In this document: piece after piece, positions 45,397 to 59,644 of the stretch
Layout of the letters: each line of letters opens with the position of its first letter
How positions within the stretch are numbered: the first letter of the stretch is position 1
Assembly: GCA_033032175.1 (NCBI GenBank)
Contig: CM065320.1
Location: 17,503,413 to 17,567,412 of the forward strand
Reading direction: 5' to 3'
DNA: 64,000 nucleotides
From: Saturnia japonica
Taxonomy: Eukaryota > Arthropoda > Insecta > Lepidoptera > Saturniidae
Position numbers and translations under genes: made by a program
Notes under the pieces: generated by a model
What the model saw: only the letters and a program-made list of their open reading frames with translations
Told to the model about the DNA's origin: nothing
Database searches by the model: none

Positions 45397-47937
45397 TTTT
45401 TCGGATATTTTTTTTTATTACCAAGGATTTGTGTCGGACGGCCGGAGGGTATGAATTAGAAAGTCCACCTATATTTATTCGTTGCTCTCGTTCTATTATT
45501 CTGTTTCCACTTAGACGGTATTACATCACTGATATTGACGGTTACATTTAACATTATATGATTATAATGATACAATAATATCAACACGCTATATATCTTC
45601 CAGACTAAGCAGTTGATTTTCTTTCTTTTCCTATCTCACGACTGAGTATAACCTCCTAATATTTAAGAAAAACTCACAAGATAAACTTTACTTAATTAGT
45701 TAATGAGTGGTTAACCTAATTTCCTTACGAGTACAATTTGAAATTATTCAAAGCTTTGTCATTATTACTTCCTTAGCATTTATTTAAATTATTTATCTTA
45801 TGACATTATAGCTAACCTTACTAAGATTTTCTAGATATGTTTTGAGGCAATTTCATGTTCGTGCTAATATTTCGATACCTCACTTGTGCATAAGGGAGCG
45901 TTCGTTATTACTTCCGGCATGCCTATATCGCCATCTATCGATAAAATGTAGTATGTACTTCAGAAATAATAAATGGATATATAAATTTAATAATAAATTA
46001 TTTTAATTTATTATTAGTCATGTTATAATTTTCTGACTTATATTTACTTAGTTTTAAATATTTTTTTAAACAACTGTATGTCATTTTACCTGTGCATAAT
46101 ATTCTCCTATAATGAAGTGTTTTAATCTTACATGTACTTTTTTTCAATTTTCCCGGTAGATTTCCTATAAAAGGCCCGTGAGCACGAATAAACCTACAAT
46201 GAAAGTATTTTGTCTGTCTGTCTGTTTGTGTGTTCAATGTTGTTAACTTAAAAACCACCAATTCACCAATTCTTATAATTATTTGTACATGTTCCCATTT
46301 GTTTCATTGATAAATTGGTACGGTATAAGAATTTTCAAAACCGGTTTTGGAAACCGTAACATGTTTTTTTTATAATTCGTAACCGATTTTGATGAATTTA
46401 ATGGAATGAAAGTTTTACCAAAAATACGAGAGAATTGTCAACAATATATTTTGAAATAGTAAAAAAAAAATCTCATCCGATTTTAATGAAAGTTGTATAC
46501 GGGAAGTATATAACATGATTCTTCATTTATAAGCTTATAATATAAATTATAAATAATATAAGAAAAAATACAATTAGGCTGTAAAAATATTAAGTGCGTT
46601 ATAGGCGCATTGCACCGCAGGGCGGCGCCACTAATTTATTGTAATATTCCACTGGTTCCATGTAGGTAGGTATTTTGACTATTTCTTTACTACTCTTTGT
46701 AACAACTACCATCTTATGTTAGACACGTGGTTCTCCACTTTATGTATGGTAGTTGCGATCAACTAATGTAGCTTACCGTCACCTCTTTTTGTTTAAATAT
46801 TGAGTACAGATAGGCCGCAGCTCCCGGCTGACGCTGCGCCGCGCCGCGCCGCACCGCACAGTGGACTGAAATCGGAGCCTCCCTTTCATAAGATTTTAGA
46901 AAAATTTAATATGTTATTTCATAGTTTTAAGTATACAGTTTTATCAAAACAGTCATATCATTGTATAATTTAGCAATTTCAAGCTTTACTTTTACCTTCT
47001 ACACCATATAATATGGACTTGTAAATATCAAATGTATGAAAATGGATTTTCTTTTCGTCATAACTTTTTTCTGTTTTGAGTTGTAAAGCTGAAACTTATA
47101 CATATCCTTACTGGGGTAGTAACGAACCCTTAGGACCTTGACCTCGGGCGTCCCCGTTCAACAGATATTTGTTGATTAAAATTTCATACTCTGATGACAT
47201 TGTATTGAGGTGAAATAATCAAATATGTAGGTTTATTTTCGACCTGAATGCTACAGGTATCGATTAATAAAGTTACCCCTGATTTACCCTACCGCTTCGT
47301 TTTCAAAAATACGATTCAGAATTCGTTTTAAAATTTTAATATACCTATTTTTCTTTATTAAAAGTTGTAAATTACCTATAAATTTGCACTATAAACTTAA
47401 ATTAACACCAATTATCATTACCTGCTACTATTCTTGATGGTTTTTGTTCCACATTTGTACCAAAATGTCTTGATTTTGCTAATTATTTGTTTCGTTGATA
47501 TTGATGTTTGTCATAAAAGATTAAACAGTTATTTCTGGGGCTAGATTAGGATTCTAAATGAAAGCAGTGTAAATAACATGAGATCTCATATTCATTTTAA
47601 CTTATCGATTTCAACAGTACCTCTAAAATCTATCATCTATTTGATGACGTAAATGTAAATTCCAAATATATAAATATATTTTATAACAAAATTATGATAT
47701 TATAAATTATGATATACATATAGTTCCGATGATAAACAAAAACAAAATGCAACTCGATGTGACGCACTATGCCGGGTTTATGAAGAGGAGAGACAAGGAT
47801 TACCATCTCTCTGTATGAAATAGTATCCGTCGAAACGCATCAAATTAGAATGGCGCCTCGGTCCCAAGTGCGTAAACTTTAAAGATAGCTCCAAAAGTTT
47901 TTTTTTAACACACTTTTCTCTCAATGGAAGCATTCAC
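45397..47937. other. Intergenic DNA, no gene seen
   Basis: AT-rich, with a sharp GC-rich spot at about 46813-46862 (repeated GCCGC). A block at 46190-46500 resembles TE-end text (CTGTCTGTCTGTTTGTGTG). No gene. Confidence 0.4.
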
Positions 47938-48140
47938 GCAATGATGGCTCAGTTGGTAGGGGTTTTTCTAATGCCAGCCTGGCTAGCTACCACCCTCAAT
48001 CTGTCGTCGAACGTCAATAGCGGTGTTCGGGCAGCTGCACTTGAGAGCCAGTCTTCCACTAGGCTTAGTATGCTATCATCTTGGGCCACATCGTCACTTA
48101 AGAGCAGATGAGATTGTAGCCATAATGCTAAACCTATTTA
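47938..48140 (+). mobile_element. tRNA-headed SINE, family S2, copy 3 (internal deletion)
   Basis: Box A region AATGATGGCTCAGTTGGTAG is kept, but the sequence jumps to GGGGTTTTTCTAATGCC, so box B is deleted. The tail matches the other copies to TGCTAAACCTATTTA. Confidence 0.75.
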
Positions 48141-51100
48141 CTACACTAGCGTTATTTTGGTGGACTTTTCAATTGTAATTTGCTGCTTGGACCTGAACAC
48201 TTATTCAACTTGTTCCCAATATATCTCTACCCTCCACAACTGGTGCTTAATACCGTATGAGTGAGGATCCAAGCCCAGTGAAGTTGTCAAAACCTCTAAT
48301 GGATCCAGTGTCCTTATGGTTAACAGTGCAGACAGTTCGAAAAGGAGGTCTGTAGGACACGAGCACCTCGGCCTACCCAGCCAACTTCCGATAATTGTTT
48401 TTTTATTTATTTAAATACAATAACATAGGATAACTTCCAGATCTAAAGTTTTAATGTTTAATCATTGAATATAAAGTTTTTAATTAGAAGCATAATTTAA
48501 AGAAAAAGATCTTAAAAAGATTGTCCCTGATTTATGTAGAAACAGAAAAGAGACGAAATTTAATCTATTCAGTGAGGTAACTTAACCGAAATATATACCT
48601 AACGGTTAATAAAGATTATATTATTTAACTCGATATAATATTCATAAATGTAGTTTAGTTTAATATTGTTACCAAGTTGTATTATATCCTATATTAAAAT
48701 AATAATGTAAAATTATAGACAATTTACATCATTACCATGTGCGATATTTTACATGTGTGTTTGTTCATGATGAGGATAATGTGAGGAAAGCGGTGTGACA
48801 ATTTGTAGCGACTTGTAAAGTATTATATACTTAGTCTTATTTTAATGGTAAACTATCTAACATTTTATAATATAAAAATCAATACTAAAATCACTCGTCA
48901 TTTTGACAATAATCAAGTAAATTACTACTCACCCATGCAGTGTGACACATGGTTATATGAATTGTGGGGTTTGGTTTTTTTTTTCAGGCATTTTGAGTAC
49001 ATATCGTTAAGATTTTCAGTACCAAACGTAGAACACTTCTAACTTTATCTCTTAAAGATAAAACAGTATCGTAGGTTACATTTTAAATACGTTCTCTTTG
49101 ATGTAACATGCTTTCGCCACAATTTTGGAGAATGTGCCACTATACATGTTGGTTGCTGAGTAGTGAATTAATTCAGAACATAATTGAGTGCTGAATATCA
49201 TAATACATTTTAAAGAAGTATAAAATTTACCCAATGCATAAATGTCTTTCACATTACCAAGATTTAATTTTTAAATTGGATCGCCCTATATACGAGTAGA
49301 TACTTTATGACATTACTGGATCTTATGAACATAATTCATTAACTATCTTACATAATATTAGTTTACATACGACATCAAGTATGAGGGAATTATACACCAG
49401 TTAAAATATACACAAACCTATTTAAACTGAATCAATAGTAAGATCCGTTCAAAATATATTTTTTAAATAGTTTATTCTCAAATGCATCGGCCCATAATCC
49501 CCACACAATAAATACTCAGTGAAATAAACGTATTTTTTTAATAGTAGCTCGGAAAATTTACGGGAGGTACTCTCACTATTGGGATGATTGACTGGGAGAT
49601 GGTCCACGGTTTTGAGTTCGTTTACAATATTAAATAGATCACCGCACGGCTAGGACGTCGAGTGAAATCAGCCACTTATCAAATATTAAAATGAATACTT
49701 ATTTATTCTATGTAATTACCAAACGTAAGTAATCTGATGAAACAGACTAATAGAGAGCAGGGCCGAGACAAAGTGCAAATTAATCAAGAAGCGAGATCAA
49801 ACACGATACAATGTTTGCGATCGGCCCCTATTTGCTCGGCGTCTATATACCTAGATAATAACGCAGCCGCCGAGCCGCCCAGTCCTCAAAGTGCTCACTC
49901 TACTCAGTCTGGTCACTCTATGTTTATTCTACATTCGAGGTAATTGTGTTTGCACTCGGAATATTAAAAGCAAACTCAATCGTGTCGCCTAGCATTTTAA
50001 TAGTCATCATTTTCTCGAAGTCCGTCTTAGACCAATAAAATCTTGGTATAATTGTTTCGAAATATTTACATTTCATATTCCTTTGGATCACTATTTTATA
50101 ATGTATTAATTTGTCCTATAATACAACATATAAAACCATTAGACTTTTTAAATGTACAAACCCCAGAAAAACAAATAACGGGAAACAATAATATTTGTGT
50201 TACATGGCCGATAGGTATTACTACAAATAAAAATATATCCTTCCCACTGACTTATTTAGACATAGCGTATCAAGCCAAGTCCAAGGCGAGCGCGCGGTAC
50301 CGAGTGTAATATTACATGAACCATTTTCAGCCACTTTTGACTGCCTCATAACTCAAAAACTATTTCACTTAAACATGTGAAATTTGACTCATATACTGAG
50401 ACTTGCGAGATACATATGTACTCTAAATTTCATAAACGCACCTCAAACAGTTATTTAGATATTAACGTCCAAAAATCGTCATTTTTATCACTGACCTATA
50501 TATAGTACAAAACTATAACCCAGTTCCAGATGAACTGGAAAGTTCAAATTTGGCATCCAGATAGGTAGTTAGGTGAATATAAAGGAATAAATCAGAAATT
50601 AGTAAATTTTGAACATCTTATTATAATTTTTTGATTAAATGAGTCTGTTAGAAGCACTTACTTAGAGTGCCTGTAATGTAAGAATCAGCAATCAAAATCG
50701 ATAACAGCCGGTTTTTATGTGGATTTTGAGGACTTCACGTGAATATATAACGAGTGGAATACCACCCTTAATTTTTTTTTAACCAAACATCAGTTTTAGT
50801 TCTTATAACAAGAGTACAAGTCGACTTTCGTATTTGTTACGTTATGAACTGTGATTTAGTATTAATTTTATTATAAATAAGTACTTACTAAAAATTTCTG
50901 TACAAAAAGTAATGATATTCCATCAAAAACATAAATGAGAAATGAGAACTTACAACTTTAGAACTTGTGAAGGATAATTCGGATATTTGACCTAGCCAAG
51001 TCCAGACCTTAAGGCTCCAATATAACCCTAAGTTATAAGAATAAATGATATTTTAAGTTTTTATAAAATATTTGACATTGTTATAAGTAAATTAATTTCA

Positions 51101-52674
51101 GGAGTGTCCATTGAATTTAGCACCCATTTAGATCTCACTCCTTTTGTAGTTGAAGACAATAATATATTATTATTGAACTTGGCTCTCATTTCACATTTAT
51201 GTTTTTGATGGGATTATTTATTAACAACAAACTGACACAACAAATTAATAATAGTTCATATTAATCATACACATTTTGTCAGGGATATAGACAACGTATA
51301 TGCCCAATTCGAATTAATAACTAAATTTCCCTCAAGGAACCAAACATAGCAACGGATGATAGTAAACCAATAAAAGGCCAGTGATGGTAAAGAAAACAGT
51401 TCAAAATCTAAATTAAAAAATCTTTCTTAATTTCATGTCCGAATAAAGCACTTAAAAGGTCCATACACTACTACCGGTTCAGAAAAAAACCCATTCATCT
51501 AGAAGAACCGACAGGAAACTCTGTTTTTATTTACTATGTAAATAATGTTTACAGTTAATAAGTATTATATTATTTTAGTGGATGTACAGACATCACGTAA
51601 TTATCCACTCTATATATCTTTTCACAGTAAAACCTGCTTGACTTGGTCCGTTATATTACTTAACTCTTATCTTCCGTTAACTTACTGAGTATAAAACATT
51701 AATGAAAAATTTCTGTTAAAAATATGGAGGCTACTTATAGAAGGTCATCAAGAAGACCGGAAGGTTATTTCTGCATTTTTGTAGAACTTAACGATTGACG
51801 AGTGGAAGTATTTAGCTATCATTGATTCGAATTTTATCGGACGCTACGAACACCAGATCACGAAAGTGAGAGAAATCTTTCTGCTTTTAACATACACGAG
51901 CTTCTTCATGTCCCAGGTCGTTTATAAAAATATTCGAGGCTATGGAAATAGGTCACGACGATGACAAAATATCAATCAGAGCTCAAGGTCTCCGGGCTGG
52001 TGCTCTACCTTTTTACGTAATTTCCTCATTGATTAGGTCAGAATTATACTTATATATTATTATTATAAGTTATAATATATTAATCGGTTCCCATTTATTC
52101 GTTATTAGTATTATTTAGCTTAATAATGGAAAGCGATGACTCAAAGATTGAGACTGGGAAGCCTTGTCGAAAGACGTAAGTTGAAATCCTAAGATTCTAA
52201 GACCGATTAGTCATCAAAAATATAATTGAAGGTAATGAGGTTAATACATCCGCAGGCTAACCTTTGATCTTGTCAATTATTTCGAATTAAAATTCACAGA
52301 TATTTTCGGTAACTACTCTTATGTCATAACTACAATCAAGTAACATTGAGTCAATTTTACAAGGAAAAATGGTAAATTTTCAATGAAACTTTGGGATCAT
52401 TCAAAAACTTAGAGGAAACCGCAAAAGTTAGTCCTAAAGGTTAATATTTCCCGAGGAGTTGATAAATGTCGTTATAAAACTCATTAGCTGACGTCGACAG
52501 AGAGCTTTAAAAATTCCGACACGTTAGGCTATGTGACGAGGGTCATGAGGGTCCCGTGGTATCGCGCCGGGACTGCCAGGACCTCTACGAGCCCGATTGC
52601 AAAGTTTGTATTACGCGTCTCCCAACTCATTGCGAGCTTTATAAAATACTTTTTCATCGTTTTACGAAAGATTA
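48141..52674. other. Intergenic DNA with a dispersed-repeat fragment
   Basis: Mostly AT-rich. A block at about 51465-51655 contains AGAAGAACCGACAGGAAACT and a tail shared with 32486-32610, a repeat type I recognise from Lepidoptera. A GC-richer patch at 49800-49930 has a TCTATATAC box upstream of GCAGCCGCCGAGCCGCC; promoter-like but unproven. No gene is supported. Confidence 0.4.
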
Positions 52675-53193
52675 TCTATACAATTAATAAAATTGAAGTG
52701 TATGTTTGTAATGTCAAAATAACAGTTTTATACTAAATGCATATGAAAGTATATACGATACCTATAATAAAAAGTCCATTTTTTAAAATGTTTGTCTATC
52801 TGTCTGTTTGTTCCGAGTAATCTCTGAAACGGATGAACCGATATTGACGGGACTTTCACTGATAGATAGCTGATAATATAGGAAATAACTGAGGCTACTT
52901 TTATTTTAGAAAAAGAATTTTGGTTCCGCTCAAATAAAAAAAACTGGTCATGGTAAATCAATTCGGGCGCTTAAATGGCTTATGCTGAGTAAACCATAAG
53001 AGTTATAGCAAATTAATGTATGATATAATTATAGGCATTAAAAAGACCTACAAAAAAGTTCGGAAGAGTATATATTTATCTTCTAAGGAACACCCACAAT
53101 AAGCATTTTTGTCTTTAAAATAGCCGGAGCGGGACAGCAGAATTCACTCGGGCATTCTGTAGTCCACGTGAACGAAGCTACGGGCACTGCTAG
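52675..53193 (+). mobile_element. Helitron-like non-autonomous element, family A copy 3
   Basis: 519 bp, A|TC start and CTAG|T end, with the shared internal blocks of copies 2 and 4 and the 3' hairpin-like GTCCACGTGAACGAAGCTAC. Non-coding. Confidence 0.8.
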
Positions 53194-53426
53194 TATTGTA
53201 TAAAAACAAATCCATGATATCCAATTTAATAGAACGCAAAAGGTTATATATATCGTATGGAAATGATAATACTGCCTGCGCCTTAATTTCTTAACAGTTC
53301 TAAGTATCAAAAGTAAAAAAACCGTTTATGCTAAAAGAATGAATAATTTCAATTTATATGGAACAAAATAAAGAAATGTGATAATTCAGATACATAACTC
53401 CAGTGACACCTTTTTATTCTATAAAA

Positions 53427-53690
53427 GTGGCAATCAGGCATACGGCCCGCCTGATGGTAAGCGACCACTATAACCTACAGACGCTTGTAATCCATAAGTA
53501 TCAATAGCGTGTTGCCGAACTTGAACCCCCCTACCCCAAGGAGCTCTGGAAACTCAACTCAGCGCAGAAACACAACAGAAGGTTATTTGACTGCCAGCTT
53601 CTGTAGAGTGGAGGTATTCCACCAGTCAGACCGCCCCAAGTGGAGAAAAATCTTCAAAGAAATTTCCCTATGCCCTACCTCTCTTATACC
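53427..53690 (+). mobile_element. Dispersed element family S3, copy 6
   Basis: CATACGGCCCGCCTGATGG, GTTGCCGAACTTGAACCCC, CTACCCCAAGGAGCTCTGG, GTAGAGTGGAGGTATTCCAC and AAAGAAATTTCCCTATGCC in order. The longest copy in the window. Confidence 0.7.
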
Positions 53691-56600
53691 TCGATTTTTG
53701 TCCATTCCACAAGAACTTATACAGCAGGTATCGTAAAAGTAAACACTGAACAACTGATATTAGCATACAAATATTTATTTTAATGCATCTCCTTAGTTTC
53801 CGCATGTTACTAGACAGACATTATTTTGTAGATTCTATTTTTGGTTTTACGCTTCAATTTTTTTTAATACTTATTATTACTTTCCCGTGTTTACGGGTTT
53901 ATTACGCTGTAAATATAAACGGACAAGGCTGTAAATATAAATAGTTGTTTACCTTATACATGCTCTGTAGGTATTTATTATTAATTTACCCCTAGTTTCC
54001 TTACGAGGTTTCTATACAGATAAATAATATAGTTCTATTTAATGTGCGTATTCCTTTACTCGTATATAGTACATTAATAACCGCGGAGGGAGGACGACTG
54101 AAGCCCGTGTGCGCTCTCAACCACGATATATTGTTTTGCTTAGTTTGCAATATTTACCGGAGCGCACACGCTGCTACATAAGGATAATAAAAATCGTATT
54201 TAAAAAAAAAATATATATATCATAGTTTGAACGAAAAATCCATTTTCTCATCTTACTAAGCTGACAGAGATAGAACGACGAATTGAAATTGGAAACAATA
54301 TCGTGAGTCCTTTAATAAATAATTTGATAATGTCCTGAGGGCGTGGGAGTAGGCTTTGCTTAACTCAATACAAATGGAAATCATTTCAAAATGAAGAGAA
54401 AAACGAAACAAATTTGATTAACAATTCGAAATCTTTTTTTTTTTTGTTTTCTGTGTTGAATATGTAAGGATTATTTACAATAATTTCTAAGTAATTTTCC
54501 ATCGAAGTACCTATCCTATAAGTACAGATAACATTTTGACAGATCATTTAAAAGAGTACCTGAACGTAAAATTACTATTGTCATTATAGTAACTACCCGA
54601 GATATACATCATATTAAATAAAATTTGAAATCTGTGTGATTTCATTATATTTAAACATATAATTCCCTAGTGATAACAAATCATTTTTAAGAAAATCTTA
54701 TCAACAAACACGTGTTTGTTTACACGGGCTAGGATTTCAATTCTAGGCTTAAATTGTTAGCATATTTATCAGCTGGATAAAGTTTGCCTGATCCCGAAAG
54801 GCGACAAACTAAATTATAGTCACCGTGACAACATATGCATGGTGGTATCTGTGGGGCGTATGAATAAGATGGTGATGTTATGATACAGTTAATATAATTG
54901 TAAGAGATTTTACTAGTAGTAGAGAGACGTAATGAGACGAAAGCGATGAGATAGAATGATAGAGTGACTTTCGTCATGAATGTCGCAACATACTTAGTAG
55001 TGCTGTGACAGTGCTTACAGTAGCGATCCAATCAGGTACAGATAACTAACACCCGGCTTGATTACTTGGCATAACACACATAGTGGTCATCTAAACGAGA
55101 CGGGTGGTACACATTGTGTATGGTGGCTGTTCATCGTCCAACGATATATCGGAATGTTGCGACTCAGCCCCGATTAGTCACGAAGTATTAAAGTTGTAAT
55201 ATAATTCGTAAAAGGTTTTAAGATATATGTATAAAGTTGTATGTGTTGCTCTATCAATTCTGAATTCGAATGGTCAATATCAGCAAAGTCAAACCCAGAC
55301 CCGTTTCAGAACCCACTCGTATTTTGAGAGTGAACTAAAAACCCGTCAGGTAAGTACCTATTCGAATTGACGAAGGTAAAGCACAGGCGTAGGTGTATAA
55401 TATGAAAGCCCTTCAAAACATGTCTGAATTTGTAACGAGCTCATTGCCTCTCCGAGTGATGAAAAATCGAGTGATTTCTTTTTATGTACTCATATTTCCC
55501 CTTTTATTTTTATTAAGAAAGTATTTCTATATGAACACTTTTTTGTACAATTCTACATCATGTTCTTGGAATTACTTTATTGGATTTACATTTTCGTAGC
55601 ATTCTGGAAATTTTGTATGATAAAACACGTGGTTTTTGGCTTCAGTAAAAGTCAATTACATTTTGAAGAACAAATGAAAATTCTATACTAGACAATTAAG
55701 ATATATATTTTTTTTTCTTACTTTTACTTAACTTTTTTTGTAATATCTCTGAATTATAAAATATTTCTCACTATCTAATAAGCTATTATACCATCGTTTA
55801 AGTTACAATTAATGTTCCATTTCAGATAGAAATGTCCCAATTTCGCTCATGTTTACTCCGTTTAATCAACCAAATATTTTATAAATTTCTTCAAAAAAAT
55901 TTATAAAGAAACAATGTCAAAAATGCAATTATTTCGAAAAGACAGCGTGGTTTAATAAACAAAATACAAAATGTTGTTGACATACACATGAGCACAAAAA
56001 ATAATACAAGCAGAAAGCTCCCGCGGTATTGTTATCGGCTCCGCGCAGAAAAACAAAATGAGTGGTTCACGCGGAGTTGAACAATTTCATAACTCCATGT
56101 TCTTTTATAGTCTATTATGATATTCAAACTTGTATTTAAATCAATATTTTTTAAACAATTAATTGAAAAACGAGAAAAGTTCCTACATTAACGTTTATAT
56201 TCCTAACAAGTAATATATTTAACCACAATTGACAAATTAAATAAGTTCAGTTAGCAAAGTTAGCCAAAGGTTTTTGTACATGTCTAATTTTAAAAAACAT
56301 GTACAGTTTACACGTAGCATATGTGAACCCTTTGGGACATATAAATATATATTCTGTAATGTCTCTTTTTAAAAATCCTAATTCAGTGGAAATCGAACTA
56401 TCGACCACTCGTACTGTACATATACAAAACTTTCGACAACGATCTTAGTCGTGAAAATCAGGTCTTGCATCGTGTATAATGTATTCTATCTTATTCTCTC
56501 TCAGTCTACACTTCCAATAGTTACGTACCTTTCTTATGATTAGTATTACTTGTTGTAACAGAAGATTCGAATAGATAACGTAATATACAACCTTCACAGC

Positions 56601-59065
56601 TCTTAAACGAACTGAAGTGAGTCAGCTCCGGCCAGGCTTTGTAGAGGCTTTACAATTACAGGTTTCGCGAATGCTGTCGCGCTGCCCGAATGCGAGGGAA
56701 CATTGCGGATGATGATGGAAAGAGAAAACGTGTGTTTATTTTATGCTGCCTTTATGTTTATCTCGCAGGTGAATGAGCTCGGATTTCACTAAGTCTCATA
56801 TATAGGTTGAAATCTCAAATAAAACTTTCATAATATGACACCTATATCTCTTCTTGTTTCTTTGGTATAGACTAGACTTTCCGCTTAGATGACACTTAAA
56901 CCAATTATCAGACATGTAACCGGGCACTTCTCCTTTCATTTATTCACCTACATAAATATTATAAATTCTCTATATAAACTGTTTGTTTGTCATCGTACAA
57001 ACTGTACTTAGTTTCACATCCAAACAGCATTATGTTACTTTTCTTTTTATCCTTGTATGAACTAGCAAACATCCATCTGAGGTTAAGTGGTTACTGCAGC
57101 CTATATTTATTTATAAACATCTTCAAACAGGACCGCAGTCGTAACGTAAGCCTTCTGTTTCAATTTGTCATAGCAACAGTAATCGTGCTCTGAGACCCAT
57201 GAGCTTTATAAACAGACAACGATGGACTTGAAGGATGATTCTTGCTGGAGCCGCATCGCAACGTGAATACTGTTAATATTGAATCAAGGATGTTCGAGGC
57301 AACCCACTGAGTCGGAACCCGATGAGAAGATCATCCTGGCTGGAGCTTATCGGACTATGAGGATGATCAAGATCAGTTACCAGGTTACTTACGGACAGCG
57401 ATAACATTAGACATGCGAGGCTTAGGGTGGCTATTTAGGGGAGGTTGGAGACTACTGGGGGCAAACCCAAATAAACAGACATCATTCTTACATGGGTTGT
57501 GGAACCGTGTGCATACAGCGCTTGCACTTAACCCTGATTACGCCCACAAGATTTGTAATTCCGTAATGAAGATATCAAGGAAAATCCTGGAGTCTTCGAT
57601 AGTCTATCCTGATGTCTCTCTCTTTGACAAATTATGTCTGTTGACGTAAATAAAGACAAATATTTTCTTAAATTATTTTATACTTTTTAAAAATGCCATT
57701 AAAGGCGTTATTAAAAAGCAAACAATTATATTGTTTGTGCATTAATTATATTTGTTGACAATTTTATGTTCACGTTCAAGAGCCATTATTAATTACCACA
57801 AAACGTCAACTAACATTATAACTTCTATTTACAAAACCGTTAAAAACTCCAAATTACCAAACTTTTACCTATAAATGACTGAATTTAACTCCAGTTTAAA
57901 CAAAACTTCTCGCAGTTAAATTGGTAAAATTTTCAAGAGCTCGGTCGGAAGCTTTAAACAAAAAGTAAAGAATATAAAATTTGCATATCAACGCTGCCAG
58001 AAACACATAAGCCTCTGTTACATTTGAACATTAGCTACGTGTTATGTGCTTTTGGAAGGTTACTTATACTCAAATAAAATGGCTACAGACATGCAAATGG
58101 TAAATAAGAATAAATAAAATATAAATTATTCTGATTATATATGTAATCTACTAAATTGACAACCTCAGAAACTTTATCTTTCCAGCATCAAACTTAATTG
58201 TGTCCTGTTTCTGAAAGTAACCTACTAGCTACATCGACTTCAAAGACATCCCCTCTTCAGTGAGGCCGCGCGCCGCATTCTTTTGTCGATTTATGACGTT
58301 CAAATATATTTCATTTTCTTCGCTTTATATTTGTATCTTTGTTTCTGTAAATAATTTTACTTTGTTTCATCACCATTGTTCTTGTCTCACTTTAAAAAGG
58401 ACTGCTTTTTGTCAAGTTTAAAAAAAAATCATAATATCGGGTTCTAATCAGACTAAATAAACAGCTAATTGGTTCGAAGGATTTACGATCTTCGAGTTTT
58501 AGTTCATTCTTATTACATATTTGTTAATTATTAAAGCTTGAAGATTCGAAGATAGCAAGATACTCTTTTTCAACTGTATTATACACCCGTTATTATCCAA
58601 TATACCTCTACTTTGGAGCTGTTTCTCTGGTAGTCGTGAGCTGGCGTAACAATAACGGCTTCCGGAGAACATTCCTGATTCAATAACCGCCGTTGTTTTC
58701 GCGATGTACCCAACATAAGGTGCAATATAGCTATTCTTGTAAATCAATATAAAAAGGTAATTTAGTATTATTGGGAAGCAAGAGCTCCTTAGCTCCAATA
58801 TGAGTCTCGTCTGTTGGCCGATAGCCAGAGGCAATAACACAGAGTTATACAGCTGTACGCGAAGCTTTATGGAGTTCACGTGACCGACAACCGATACGCG
58901 CCGATCAACTATACATTCATAATGTAGTAACGGTATCAAATTGTAGGAATTAAGACTTCATGTCTGAATTGAAACACTATTTGCTATTTTATAGAGCATT
59001 TTTTCTTATCTATTTTTTTACGAATTCGTTAGTTAGAAATAATTAGAGTGTTTAAACAAATACTA
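53691..59065. other. Gene desert with two weak open frames
   Basis: AT-rich. Two stretches stand out. At 57413-57649 (+) a 78-codon frame in GC-richer sequence (MRGLGWLFRGGWRLLGANPN at its start) has an AATAAA directly after the stop. At 58499-58939 (-) there is a 146-codon frame. Neither shows a known domain, signal peptide or splice context, so neither is called as a gene. Confidence 0.35.
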
Positions 59066-59237
59066 ATTTTTCTAATGTCCGCCTGGCCAGCTACAACGTT
59101 CAAGTTGATAATCTGTCGCCAAACACCAATAGGTGTGTTCCGGCAGCTGCACATCTGAGCCAGTCTTTCTTACCACATTAGGCCACATCGTCAATTAAGA
59201 TCAGGTGAGATTGTGGCTACAACGCTAAACCTATAAC
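59066..59237 (+). mobile_element. tRNA-headed SINE, family S2, copy 4 (head missing)
   Basis: Body and tail only: TTTTCTAATGTCCGCCTGGC, ATCTGTCGCCAAACACCAAT, CCGGCAGCTGCAC, AGATCAGGTGAGATTGTGGC and ACGCTAAACCTATAAC. Confidence 0.75.
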
Positions 59238-59509
59238 GACAAAAAAGTAAAAACGTACTAAATTGTATTACAAAAAAAATTACTTTTGTTTCTGCGATGT
59301 GTATAGTGCACAAAACATTAATATTAGATTTAATTTCATAACTTCAAAGTTTCCATGTTGTAATTTATACTGAATACATTAATTAATACCCGAAGAATGG
59401 AATGGAATAAAACTTAAAAAACAAAATGTTCTTTTATTGTTTTTGTTTTTTTTTTTAAATACATAAATGTAATTTCCTCAATATAACCTTTCAACATAGA
59501 TACAGTCCT

Positions 59510-59600
59510 CCCACACACACTCACGAAATCACACACGCACACGCGCAAACACGAATACACAAACATATAATTCATGCACACTCGCACACTGACACATATA
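59510..59600. repeat. Degenerate CA-rich repeat
   Basis: Imperfect CACACA/CACGCA units over about 90 bases. Confidence 0.7.
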
Positions 59601-59644
59601 GTACACCACTAATTACCATAGGACTCCATTAATTGCTTAAATAA

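Noticed and set aside
45297..45551. 82-codon plus-strand frame starting ATGGCCGCC in the duplicated unit
   Set aside because: The same ATG in the first copy leads to a short frame that ends in AT-rich DNA. No domain, and the reading depends on the duplication edge.
58499..58939. 146-codon minus-strand frame
   Set aside because: No recognisable domain, start context or splice signals. Its residues look like translated AT-rich non-coding DNA. Left as an open possibility only.
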